From the NCBI GenBank assembly GCA_937123825.1, contig CAKZKQ010000131.1, positions 1 to 59,202 of the forward strand: 59,202 nt of DNA, in the 5' to 3' direction. The stretch comes from an uncultured Pseudomonadota bacterium. Lineage in GTDB: Bacteria > Myxococcota_A > Bradymonadia > Bradymonadales > GCA-2716585. The notes below the pieces were generated by a model. The model saw nothing but the letters and a program-made list of their open reading frames with translations, made no database searches and was not told the DNA's origin. Below are positions 36,601-42,359 of the stretch, piece after piece. The position numbers were made by a program, and so were the translations under genes. Numbering within the stretch: position 1 is the first letter of the stretch; the number at the start of each line of letters is the position of its first letter.

Positions 36601-37267
36601 TAACGGCATTGATCCTTCTGGATTGGCGGTAGAAACGGTCGCAGATATAGGCTTTTTAATTTATTCGGTCGGGGCTCTGATTTACGATAACATTCTACGC
36701 GACTGTGACAATTTGGGAGATAATATACTCAATCTATTTTTGGATGGAGTTGGTCTAGCTTTGCCTTTTGTACCTGGGCTCGGTACCGGTCGCAAAGTTC
36801 TGAAAGGAACTATTGAGGCCGCAGATAAAGCATCAGATGGAGCTCATTCGGTATCAATGCTGAATAAGGCTTCGAATGCTGCACCTGGAATGACGAGAAC
36901 AACGAGGGGCGCTGCAGAGCTTGGTGGGTTTGCTTGGGGAGTCAGAGCAGACGAGATCAGTGAAATTAATCGCCTTTTTGGTGGCAAAAATGCACTGAAC
37001 GGTCATCCCAGCTCTGTTCTGGCAAATGCATCACGTTATGAAGGGTTTTATGTCAAAGCAGCGGTGGTCGTGAGAGGGATTGCTAAAGGACACTTGTTTG
37101 ATAATGGAAATAAGAGAACTGCGCATGCAGTGCTGGACTTGCTTAAATCCAGGAATGGTGTGACGACAGGAGTAAGTGACGATGCCACACGGCGCATCAT
37201 CCACGATGTTGCGACAGGCGAACTCAGTGACATTAATGACATAGCAAGCGCATTAAGGGGGTTTTAG
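27647..37267 (+). CDS. Giant teneurin-like RHS/YD-repeat lipoprotein with C-terminal Fic/Doc toxin domain
   Basis: 3206 residues. The lipoprotein signal ends at Cys26 (IIIQGC). Cys-rich CGDGxC repeats fill about 110-410, and longer CxxGxxNGxExDxDCGG repeats about 480-880. A carboxypeptidase-regulatory-like fold follows (915-1000), then NHL propeller repeats (1465-1870) and YD repeats (1890-2830). The RHS core ends with FGYRDYDPEIGRWTGKDPIG and NPINGIDPSGLA-type text near 2990. The last 210 residues differ in base composition and contain HLFDNGNKRTA (His about 3149), the Fic/Doc AMP-transfer motif. A Cys-rich insert (2355-2435) interrupts the YD region. It is a polymorphic toxin whose shell should encapsulate a Fic-type payload. 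ATG 27647 is preferred, five bases after GAGAGG. The immunity candidate overlaps its stop. Confidence 0.9.
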   Translation: MYQHLNVGWLVVSLGCFCSAIIIQGCSDEQIDLGDCNQTCDTGFCNPQTGRCEAQLEAVSQALGVGDCCSAHSSQGCSEASIESCVCAVDPFCCNTQWDYLCVQQVEIAQCEVCPALTACGDGVCSAEENQTNCSTDCSPSCNDLSCGPDEDATTCPTDCASAGPVCGDSVCEGDETQLNCSSDCWCGDGLCDASEDLFSCSTDCNLQICGDGTCNGSEDAVTCPADCGAPQCGDGICAGDEDCADCPGDCGNCEGDCCADNATIGCEDPAITACVCASDSFCCDQRWDSICAGEVESFQCGQCGGCGDGVCEASETPGTCEADCPGTCGDGFCVGSESAGSCPADCDQGSGCGNGVCEVGERCSDCPADCGLCAGDCCQANDTPGCFDQRVTECVCAANPDCCLVEWSESCAAFVNTAFGSDPIVFGDVQVCLGAHTYVDCFEPPLGAGLQPETHWNDGSQHVLSCSFECSEDGCATCNSGTSCATNTECDSEQCGPTQTCYPALCDDGITNGNETDMDCGTEECGPCQLGRACLVDDNCTTGVCQDGQCRQTTCRNDQLDAGESDVDCGGVCGACPQLSNCYFDDDCLTNSCVNEKCQFAHCFNGIKDNGDESDIDCGLACGSTCQLGDECGEDTDCDNSICVGYVCTATCDDGLLNGTESGVDCGGRDCAWCGVGQSCRRNDDCDSHLCQFAAPGDELGVCAAATCGDGIHNGDESDVDCGGSCGVPCDNGQWCLSNSDCSSNDCYLGACRPEHCTDGVLDTGEDFENESDSLRDLPFGEVRDCGGPCGPCPSGSDELYYCSARDHNCESGSCGIIVCNPSTCDDGIQNQGETDVDCGAVCGTACRLGQRCTSPDDCDGGVCSNDSVCVPQPVMPPPLNPNIITPLHEAYAFLEQFGQLLSQPDTQVRQMSMLKGKVYDIYDQPLGGVTVTIKAHENWGSVVSDTLGDFAMGVLGGGRFTVVYQRPGFLQVQRQVEVSWGEVKSLPDVVMIHEDRRSVPVDLSTGEIAYARGSVFRDADGERQTTVLFRPDTVARAWLPDGSFRDFDTTIHLRSTEYTVGPHGPAAMPGALSPFTGYTYAVELDVDEAEAMGAVRVDFVQRGQQPPVDGCGDTPNPVVLYLDDFLAPTDVQDLPDGQTQLDEAARSGNAIPVGYFDRESGQWVDYESGCLVELTGTGPADAALVGDDCVVDWIDGEADKAWEIYGQPTRLWRVSLPHFSVVDLNHPVDCKGACVPPDVDEPFLSGIFRQPCEEEGSIIECEEQVMGETLGLAGTGLTLNYRSSRTPGYSPSSSVLISLLDPQAMAGLQSVQLKISDVMAGQVLNETFSATEIISQPTYRFDWEGEDAFGRDTVSSTFLNIELNYFYGGVRVESRSNRFGMPPGNRGYEPSISFRQRGENGVFVTTTEMRAPLFRFDARSAGFGGWTLSGHHFFDPVAGILFMGDGSKRQARARIKDLKSFAGGISADNPIERPLGMAFSTDGNLYVADDDGDQVLIFGLDGELLETLKFDFFSYHNGPRDPQCDTTEIINHDGGAGVMAPIDVAFDAQQRLYVAMRGQSCVLRGQRQNDTDPYVWEMVMGQCGQHGGVRAPDAIGKEGVPGTSLQLTSLGGIATANDGALYVVEGATFEEELKDYQEALTHQGPANHTLLRLSAGGFVTQIVGNGAGGVVHGCWTDYAQPGSLDPPNNDDSNRPMAARFRPCFPSGVATADDGSVYLASMFHHQVWKIAPSGDMELVVGGNGARDSAAQYTDGAPAKPESDDPLTAGTPITRPAGLRLSSTGELYITTVDGLGQNFRASNTVYKLDSAGRLWTVMGDGTKGSSNPSGSAGPNQPLNFPVAALPGPDGGVYISEAHSRRILRVGVDPPGYQSNVIKLPSVDGSLEYVFNLRGQHLYTQDTLTGQVLLSFEYDAETEALISATDLDGLQTTFERDVIGNVEVTGPYGHKTFLKVSTENGGYLTCAAFRGDGNQAPVDCDNPTPDTLSVKLDYDGQRVGLLTGVTDPMGRRKRYDYSDRGRLLRAYEPDSDTKFKELVRNEHLDEQDRPTGSYSVTFTRVDGSTSAHGVSIDEQRGQVRSVVHDGDEKRSAKRFHSLDGQTSTAELVGGFEFTQTRRWHPRWGFEAPLVSNTMTTPGGITLSAEHRLDEEVLDNNGLPTRREETLVPNGNMSLASRSVFERTAQDTTISHFSPLGRSSTQHLDEKGRVVLSTVSSEPDLDIYPSRLLYDAQGRVQKMVVGPLSEDPNNLPVDAASRVVTFVYKETDGADNGALEAVLDPMGRRTEFGHDLFGRLTQSRSMAQIQGQLEVLTSTSSQLDKNGNMTSIKPQDRPERVFAYDKRNLMINHIAPAPTMAASCDSDLACNDGDESDGDDVCQNGICVDCNDSQGCAGGAVCVAGQCAVACDDANPCEPALTCYEGLSQEPGGYCVDDTRVGVVTYDDEQRVQTAMLPGNRSMSFEYDQEVVKGRIERMTMTDGGVDQHIDFTYDDRPTNPNAELFVGGGRLTKVATSSGESLEYSWTYPSGTIEDESQRASTVMARGRTVALWSHEQVQMGGWMRQSINAQGALFQSEVVGMEGGLPQEGNPSDAAESAFYGYDNDGMLQTVCLGSAHDQCNETLELTTRPQSGLPDELVVEDGGQRLLRHQFGYNSFAEVDDVHTTFDGQTLMRREVVQRDKLGRLVEVRETWNVDGQQEVWSTTHSYDDLDRLVQAVQDRGDGQPSVWKYGYDTNGNRTVLEHPDGSIVNNISYNAQDQLLTHGQHSYEYDPMGRLLRRETDNADTRHFEYDLMGNLKSVVLPGGVEVRYQVDAHNNRIGRQKFVNGQPVQGDHQYWLYQNTFAPAAQLDREGRIVARFIYAADGHVPSMLVHYQYDANNQVSERESYRLVNDWRGSVRLVVRVSDGQVVQQFAYDPFGTRHVLQDSMGADFPMPFGFAGGLFDPETGLTRFGYRDYDPEIGRWTGKDPIGLAGGDTNFYAYVANDPINGIDPSGLAVETVADIGFLIYSVGALIYDNILRDCDNLGDNILNLFLDGVGLALPFVPGLGTGRKVLKGTIEAADKASDGAHSVSMLNKASNAAPGMTRTTRGAAELGGFAWGVRADEISEINRLFGGKNALNGHPSSVLANASRYEGFYVKAAVVVRGIAKGHLFDNGNKRTAHAVLDLLKSRNGVTTGVSDDATRRIIHDVATGELSDINDIASALRGF

Positions 37268-37560
37268 TGCAGGAAGTTGATGCTTTAAGTTTGATTTGTT
37301 CTGAGTTGTCGATAGAGCCTGGCCAAGAATGGAGCAGCATAGAGTCTGTATGGCCGATTCTGGAACGTATGAGAAGCGAAGGAGCTGTGGTTGTTGTCAA
37401 ACTAGATGGAGAGCGTACACAAAAGCCATACACTGTCCTTGTATCGGGAGAAGGTCTTCAAGGTGACTGGATAAGAAGGGACTCAGATTCTCTCAACACC
37501 GCTTTAAGCGGTGTTGTGATCGAATACGCAGAACGTGTTTGGTCTTTGTACGTAGATTGA
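37267..37560 (+). CDS. Candidate immunity protein for the Fic/Doc toxin domain
   Basis: A 97-residue acidic protein with no family that I recognise. Its GTG start shares one base with the TAG stop of the toxin gene (TAGTG), and GGGGG stands five bases before it, so translation is coupled to the toxin. The position, size, acidity and low GC like the toxin tip match immunity genes of polymorphic RHS toxins. Predicted content is mixed: a helix (SIESVWPILERMRSEG), strands (AVVVVKLD, YTVLVSG) and a helix-strand end. No inhibitory (S/T)xxxE(G/N) Fic motif is visible, so it would act by a different mechanism than known Fic antitoxins. Confidence 0.75.
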   Translation: MQEVDALSLICSELSIEPGQEWSSIESVWPILERMRSEGAVVVVKLDGERTQKPYTVLVSGEGLQGDWIRRDSDSLNTALSGVVIEYAERVWSLYVD

Positions 37561-37695
37561 CCGGAACACCTACTCGCGAGTTTGCAGGTATTATACCCAC
37601 TTGCGTTTTCTGCCCTTATACCAAGCTCGTCAAGAGAGGAGGCGAGCAATGGTAAGGCGAATGAAGCTCGAAGCACACTTGAGCGAAGAAGAGTT

Positions 37696-37792
37696 TAGAA
37701 CGGGACGCTTATAGGTTGATACCTTCTTTAATCCCATCCACGCTGTCTGTGACGGAGTTGAGCCGGTGTCAATCCAAACGCGCTCCGTTCTA
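37696..37792 (+). mobile_element. IS630-type MITE, copy 1 (97 bp)
   Basis: It begins TAGAACGGGACGCTTATAGG and ends CGCGCTCCGTTCTA, with TA at both edges. The same 97-bp unit occurs inverted at 42149-42245 with roughly 80 percent identity. The ends resemble those of the IS630 element at 56410-57484 (TAGAACAGGACGCC and TAGAACGGAGCGCC), so that transposase could have mobilised it. It lies behind the immunity gene. Confidence 0.85.
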
Positions 37793-37844
37793 AGACCTGC
37801 TACAAGGAGGTCAAAGACTCTTAGAGAAAGAGCGCTGGCATTGC

Positions 37845-38354
37845 TTGTGGCTTATCTCCACGGGCATGCCCACCACCGAGGTCGCCAAACTCGTTGGACG
37901 ACATTCTCAAACCGTTCAAGAGCTCGTCTGGCGCTTCAATCAAAAGGGGCCTGAGTCTGTCCTTGAACAGCGCAAACTTGCCAAAGGCGGCATTGACCCC
38001 GTCATTGACGATGAGGGCATCAATGGCCTCAAAGCCGCCCTCAAGGCCCCTCCATTCGACCATGACATCTGAAATAGTTCAAAAGTCACCCAATGGATTA
38101 TCGAGCGCACTGGAGAAACGGTTCATCCTGTGACCGCTTGGAGGTATTTCAGAAAGACGGGCTGGACTCCACAGAGTCCCCGCCCTCGCTCCTCCAAAGC
38201 CGACCCCGAGGCTCAGGAGGCTTTTAAAAAGGAGCTGCTCCAAAAGGTCGAGTGCATTCGTCCTGAGCACCCAAATGCTCAGGTCCAAGTCTGGGTTGTC
38301 CAGGCCCAAAAAGTAAGACCGATTAAAAAGTTAGTCGGTTTGCTTGCCAGTTGA
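37845..38354 (+). pseudogene. IS630-family transposase remnant (N-terminal HTH part)
   Basis: The frame encodes an IS630-type helix-turn-helix half: MPTTEVAKLVGRHSQTVQEL, then a TGA at 38070-38072, then in the same frame WIIERTGETVHPVTAWRYFR and WTPQSPRPRSSK. Homology stops near 38300, just where the first catalytic Asp of the DDE domain should come. So the whole catalytic domain is missing and the piece is dead. Upstream, frame-consistent codons run back to about 37800, next to the MITE copy. It has about 16 percent or less likeness by eye to the intact IS630 transposase at 56.5 kb, so it came from another element. Confidence 0.7.
38318..38339. terminator. Hairpin between IS630 remnant and IS3 element
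   Basis: ACCGATTAA and TTAGTCGGT pair over eight of nine positions around AAAG. No strong T-tract follows, so it may be a weak terminator or the relic of an inverted-repeat end. Confidence 0.35.
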
Positions 38355-38480
38355 GTGCCCATGTCCGTTTTGTCGAGCCAGACACACTTGATCGTCGTAT
38401 AGTGCCCCCTTGAGAAGTGAAGCCACCAATAAGCCAACGGTCATGATAGGATAAGAAGCCCGTTGTGCAGGAGGTTTCCA

Positions 38481-38813
38481 ATGAGCGAGAAGTTGCCCGA
38501 AAACATCAAGCGCTGGACCGCAAAGAGGCGTTCTGCGTTGGTCCTGGAGATCATCAAAGGCCAGACCACTGTTCGTGAAGCTGCCCGTCAGCACGGCCTC
38601 AAGCCGAGCGAGATTCAAGAGTGGTACGACCGCTTCCTGGCTGGAGCTGAGAACAGCTTGAGAACCAAGCCCCGCGATGAGCAAGCCATGCTTGAGAGCG
38701 AAAACAAGCGCTTGAAGCAGAAAGTCGGTGAGCTGGTCATGGATATGGACATTCTCAAGGAGGCCATCAAACCGTATCGCCCTTTCTCCCTGGGGACGTC
38801 CGACGAGTCCTGA
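38481..38813 (+). CDS. IS3-family transposase OrfA
   Basis: A 110-residue helix-turn-helix and leucine-zipper protein of the IS3/IS2 type. RWTAKRRSALVLEIIKGQTTVREAARQHGL is the HTH, and ENKRLKQKVGELVMDMDIL the coiled coil used for dimerisation. It binds the inverted repeats at both ends of the element. ATG 38481 is chosen because AGGAGG lies six bases before it; the frame begins at 38463. The end overlaps the upstream part of the OrfB frame, so an OrfAB fusion by -1 frameshift is expected, although no classical A-rich slip site stands out. Confidence 0.88.
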   Translation: MSEKLPENIKRWTAKRRSALVLEIIKGQTTVREAARQHGLKPSEIQEWYDRFLAGAENSLRTKPRDEQAMLESENKRLKQKVGELVMDMDILKEAIKPYRPFSLGTSDES

Positions 38814-38926
38814 AGGTCGTCCCAAACGCCAGCCAACGCCGCGTCTGTCGTGTCCTTGGCGTCAATCGCTCCTCGTTTTGGAGAAGCGCTCAAGACCCCA
38901 CACCAAAGCGTTCAAAGCCATCCTGC

Positions 38927-39655
38927 GTGGTTGTAGACTTTCAACTTGCACGTCGGCTCAAAGAGCTCGCTTTGGAGTTTCCGACCTACGGTTATCGTAG
39001 ACTTTGGGCTCTTGTGCGGTTCAAAGAAGGCTTCTTCGTCAACAAAAAGAGAGTCCACAAACTCTGCAAAGAGCTCCGTCTTCAAGTTAAGACGCTCAGG
39101 CAGCGACCTCGGCCAAGAGCGGATGCGATGCCAAGCCAGACAAAGGCCAGCAATCAACGATGGGCCATCGACGCGACCAGCTTTGATTGCGGCAGAGATG
39201 GATTGGGGCACCTGATAGCAATCATTGATTGCCATGACCGACAAGTGGTTGGTTGGCACATGGGATTGAGGGGAAGAGCCAAAGAAGCAGTCGCTGCGCT
39301 TGAAGACGCGTGCTTGGCCAGGTTCGGGACGCTATTGAAATGCTCGGACCAACGTCCAGTTCTCAGGAGCGACAACGGTTTAATCTTTCAAAGTCGTGAT
39401 TTCCGGCGTTCCTGCGATGACTTTGGGCTGGAACAGGAGTTCATAACGCCCTACACGCCTCGTCAGAACGGCATGATCGAGAGGTTTTTCAGGAGTCTCA
39501 AAGAAGAATGCGTTTGGCTCCAACGATTCAAGAGCTTCTGCGAGGCCAGAAAGATCGTGTCAAACTGGATACGCTATTACAACGAAGAGAGGCCGCATCA
39601 GTCGTTGGGCTACCGCTCCCCAAACGATGTGGCTCCAACGCTGCTGGTGGCTTGA
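38927..39655 (+). CDS. IS3-family transposase OrfB (DDE catalytic domain)
   Basis: The integrase-like DDE subunit. PTYGYRRLWALV is the typical IS3 OrfB start region. The three acidic residues sit in WAIDATSF, LRSDNGLIF and NGMIERFFRSLKEE, and the end has YNEERPHQSLGYRSP. All are intact, so the element may still move. The family similarity already begins near 38815 (VLKVVPNASQRRVCRVLGVNRSSFW) in this -1 frame relative to OrfA. The true product is therefore probably an OrfA-OrfB frameshift fusion, and GTG 38927 is only the first usable start codon. Confidence 0.88.
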   Translation: MVVDFQLARRLKELALEFPTYGYRRLWALVRFKEGFFVNKKRVHKLCKELRLQVKTLRQRPRPRADAMPSQTKASNQRWAIDATSFDCGRDGLGHLIAIIDCHDRQVVGWHMGLRGRAKEAVAALEDACLARFGTLLKCSDQRPVLRSDNGLIFQSRDFRRSCDDFGLEQEFITPYTPRQNGMIERFFRSLKEECVWLQRFKSFCEARKIVSNWIRYYNEERPHQSLGYRSPNDVAPTLLVA

Positions 39656-39822
39656 AATGACATCCTTTGGGGCTTTGGTTTGCTCGAAGGCTACGACCTT
39701 GCTCCTCACCCAAAAGGGGAGCAAGGGTGTGGACGAAGAGCTTGTTGACTCAACCCCGTTGCGAAAGAATCATCTCAGGTCACGTTAAACCATAACATTG
39801 GCTTGATTTCCGGGGGGCACTA

Positions 39823-40241
39823 CAGTCGGTCCTAATTGCCGATCACCTTCGCCTCCAAAACGTTGCCCTACAGTTCCTTGCTCAACGATTCCTTACTGAC
39901 GATTCCATTTCTTTCATTCTCTCCGTTCTGCCTGGAGCCATGAATGCCGACTCGTTGCCCAGTTACTTATGATTTCGGCTGTGCTGTATCACCATTGGTC
40001 GCGACTTGTGCCCATTGGTTGTCGTGTCCCTGGTTATAGTTGTTCAGTGTGTCATAAAACGGGTGTTTGATGAGACTTTATGCGAACAACCATCGCTGAT
40101 TGGTTGGGCCCGTTTTCCCCGACACCATTCTGTCTCATTTAATAGTCTCAAGTTTCAAAGTGCCTTATACTCATCTCTGCGATGGATATTGAGACAAAGT
40201 TGCGACCCATGAGCGGCTTTGAGCAATGAAGGAGGCCAGGG
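39823..40241. other. Gene-free region between IS3 and the serine recombinase
   Basis: No gene is supported; reading frames here are short. The part after 40049 contains the repeated GTCTCA boxes listed separately. Confidence 0.45.
40049..40198. promoter_or_regulatory. Possible res/crossover region with repeated TGTCTCA half-sites
   Basis: Five related boxes occur: TGTCATAAAAC (about 40050), AGTCTCATCAAA on the minus strand (about 40067-40078), TGTCTCATTTAA (about 40131), AGTCTCAAG (about 40144), and TTGTCTCAATAT on the minus strand (about 40187-40198). Paired half-sites upstream of a small serine recombinase gene are how Tn3-type res sites and invertase sites are arranged. The spacing is not regular enough for certainty. 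Confidence 0.4.
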
Positions 40242-40802
40242 ATGGGGAAAATGCTGGGTTATGCGCGCGTCTCAACGTCCAAGCAGGATTTGAACGCTCA
40301 GTTGGATCCACTCGAAGCAGCAGGTTGCGTTCACATATATAATGATACAGCTTCGGGCGCGCGAACCGAGCGGCCTGGTTTGGATGCGTGTTTGAAGGCG
40401 TTGGAGCCAGGGGACACTTTGGTGGTGTGGCGCCTTGACCGATTGGGGCGCTCTTTGGTCCACCTGGTTCAAATCGTGACGGAGCTTCAAGCCCGAGGTG
40501 TGGCTTTCAAGTCACTCTCCGATGGGGTCATTGATACGACCACGCCCAGCGGTCAGCTTGTCTTTCATATCTTTGCCGCGCTGGCGCAGTTTGAGCGCGA
40601 GCTGATTCGGGAGAGGACGAAGGCTGGGCTGGAAGCTGCTCGGGCGAGGGGGCGTAAAGGGGGGCGGAAGGCCATTGACGCGACGAACCCAAAAGTGCGC
40701 ATGGCCAAGTCGATGCATAAAGACCCTTCGGTCAGCATCGATGAGATTTGCTCAAACCTGGGTATATCTAGGGCGACTTTCTATCGATATCTTAAGTTGT
40801 GA
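40242..40802 (+). CDS. Small serine recombinase (resolvase/invertase family)
   Basis: A 186-residue site-specific recombinase. LGYARVSTSKQDLNAQLDPL contains the nucleophile Ser in the YARVS motif. RLDRLGRSLVHLV carries the conserved DRLGR arginines, and the long E helix (AALAQFERELIRERTKAGLEAAR) and the C-terminal HTH (SIDEICSNLGISRATFYRYL) complete the Tn3-resolvase/Hin layout. It is full length and looks active. ATG 40242 follows GGAGG by six bases; ATG 40251 is an alternative. No Tn3 transposase is near, so it is either an orphan resolvase or an inversion or dimer-resolution enzyme. It ends 18 bases from the convergent fic gene. Confidence 0.92.
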   Translation: MGKMLGYARVSTSKQDLNAQLDPLEAAGCVHIYNDTASGARTERPGLDACLKALEPGDTLVVWRLDRLGRSLVHLVQIVTELQARGVAFKSLSDGVIDTTTPSGQLVFHIFAALAQFERELIRERTKAGLEAARARGRKGGRKAIDATNPKVRMAKSMHKDPSVSIDEICSNLGISRATFYRYLKL

Positions 40803-40820
40803 TAGTTTTGTGCTGGGGGC

Positions 40821-42050
40821 TCAAAGGCTTGTGATTGTATTGCCTTCAAGGTGCTGAGGTCCGCCTTCATCGCCAAGTTCAGTTCCCGCGCGCAGTTGGT
40901 CGAGGTATGCCTGGTACGCGTACACGCGGTCACGTTTCTTTCCAGTCGTCTCCACGAGGATACCAGAAGCCTCCAGCGCTTTGATGGCGCGGTTCGCGGT
41001 GGGCTTTGTCGTCGCCATGGTCTCAATGACCCATGGCGCGGTCACAATGGGCTTGCTCGGAAGCCGCTCAAAGAGTTGCACGGCGAGCAGGTTGACGCCG
41101 GTGTGGTGGATGACTCGCTGTCGGTCCGTGGTCACCAAGGTGAATAGGTTGCGCGAGGTGTTGACGGCCTCGTTGGCGATGGTCGCAACGCCGTCAAGGA
41201 AGAAATCCAGCCACGCCTCCCAGTCACCGGTGATACGCACAGCATTGAGGCGGCGATAATACTCCTGTCGGTGGCGCTTGAAGAATAGGCTCAGGTAGAG
41301 CAGCGGACGCGTGAGTAGGCTCCAGTGTTCGAAGAGCAGTGTTACGAGCAAGCGACCAATGCGGCCATTGCCATCGAGATACGGATGGATGGTTTCGAAT
41401 TGTACGTGGAGCAGACCCGCTCGGACCAGAGGCGGTAATGCGTCTTCGGTGGCGTGGATGTAGTGTTCGAACGCTGAGAGCACCTTCGGGAGTGCGTTCG
41501 GGGGTGGGGGGACGTACGCTGCGTTCCCTGGGCGACTACCACCGATCCAGTTTTGGCTGCGGCGGACTTTGCCTGGTTGTTTGTGCTCGCCACGAACTCC
41601 TCGAAGTAGGATCTGATGGGTCTCGTTAAGCAGGCGCATCGACAGCGGCAGCCCTGATGGAGCGGTGAGTTGCTCGCGTGCAAAGGTCAGCGCGTCGAGG
41701 TAGTTGCAGACCTCCTCGACGTCAGCGTTGGGCGGAACATCACGCCGTTCACTCTCCTGGGCTTCGTAGTTGAGGAGGTCCAAGAGTGTTGCCTGTGTCC
41801 CTTCAATCTGAGACGAGAGCACAGCCTCCTTGCGCACAAAGGCATAGATGAACCAATCGATTGATGGCACCATCTCTCCAGCCAACTCGAGTCGCGCGAG
41901 CGCCTGCTCCGCGACACGCACGCGCTGCGCCAGCTTGCCCTCTATGACAATGGGCGGGTTGGTTGGAGGCAGCGGGTGGGGTATGAAAGCCCGAACTTCT
42001 TCGCCGCCTGCGGACGTGTTCTCGTATCTTCCCGTCTCTCGTTTCGACAT
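40821..42050 (-). CDS. Fic family AMP-transferase with inhibitory helix and C-terminal winged helix
   Basis: A 409-residue Fic protein. An N-terminal DUF4172/Fic_N-like part holds the inhibitory motif SSQIEG (79-84), placing it in the class with the inhibitory helix ahead of the Fic core. The catalytic motif HPYLDGNGRIGR starts at His222 and is perfect, so it should transfer AMP to a protein hydroxyl once released. The last 110 residues (VTAPWVIETMATTKPTANRAIKALEASGIL) are a winged-helix domain. No antitoxin gene is needed because the inhibitor is in cis. ATG 42050 is chosen at MSKRETGR; the frame continues to 42125. Confidence 0.92.
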   Translation of the reverse strand: MSKRETGRYENTSAGGEEVRAFIPHPLPPTNPPIVIEGKLAQRVRVAEQALARLELAGEMVPSIDWFIYAFVRKEAVLSSQIEGTQATLLDLLNYEAQESERRDVPPNADVEEVCNYLDALTFAREQLTAPSGLPLSMRLLNETHQILLRGVRGEHKQPGKVRRSQNWIGGSRPGNAAYVPPPPNALPKVLSAFEHYIHATEDALPPLVRAGLLHVQFETIHPYLDGNGRIGRLLVTLLFEHWSLLTRPLLYLSLFFKRHRQEYYRRLNAVRITGDWEAWLDFFLDGVATIANEAVNTSRNLFTLVTTDRQRVIHHTGVNLLAVQLFERLPSKPIVTAPWVIETMATTKPTANRAIKALEASGILVETTGKKRDRVYAYQAYLDQLRAGTELGDEGGPQHLEGNTITSL

Positions 42051-42148
42051 GGTGCGCTCGCTGGTAAAGGTCACATGCCTAACGGCTGCGGCTAGTAACG
42101 AAATCTTTACCAGTGGCAATCGCAAGTCAAATGTTCTTTACTAGCGAT

Positions 42149-42245
42149 TAGAACAGAGCGCGTTTGAGTTTACACCGAACTAACTCCGTCACAGACGACG
42201 TGGATGAGGTCAAATAAGATGTCAACCTACAAGCGTCCCGTTCTA
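42149..42245 (-). mobile_element. IS630-type MITE, copy 2 (97 bp, inverted relative to copy 1)
   Basis: Read on the minus strand it begins TAGAACGGGACGCTTGTAGG and ends CGCGCTCTGTTCTA. It shares length and most bases with copy 1 at 37696, including the internal CATCCACG and GTCTGTGACGGAGTT blocks. TA flanks both ends. It lies upstream of the fic gene, within its promoter region, and the two copies could support inversion of the 4.5 kb between them. Confidence 0.85.
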
Positions 42246-42260
42246 TTAGGGGTTACTCTG

Positions 42261-42359
42261 GACAGGTTTTTAAGTAGTCGCCGCTGCTGACTTCTACTTT
42301 ATTCGGCCCCGTCAGTTCCGACCTCGATGCTCCCAACATTCACGAGTTCAAAACCTGTC
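42261..42359. repeat. Short inverted repeat pair, possible further MITE
   Basis: GACAGGTTTTTAA at 42261 is answered by TTCAAAACCTGTC at 42347-42359, a 12-of-13 inverted match about 75 bases apart. The interior holds no gene. Together with the adjacent MITE copy it fills the gene-free stretch 42051-42485, where I see nothing else. Confidence 0.4.

Larger units (their letters stand above)
38400..39822 (+). mobile_element. IS3-family insertion sequence
   Basis: The left end reads TAGTGCCCCCTTGAGAAG and the right end, read inward, TAGTGCCCCCCGGAAATC; both then reach AAGCCA. This gives 25-bp imperfect inverted repeats around 1423 bases. Two transposase frames lie inside, the second in the -1 frame, and all catalytic residues are intact. 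I could not identify a clear target duplication. It lies next to the IS630 remnant. Confidence 0.85.

Noticed and set aside
38396..39826. Target-site duplication for the IS3 element
   Set aside because: Flanks (TCGTA on the left, CAGTC on the right) do not match for any choice of end within three bases.
39832..39969. Open stretch after IS3 as a C-terminal piece of the IS630 remnant
   Set aside because: It has no DDE motif and no resemblance to IS630 C-termini, so it is probably chance.
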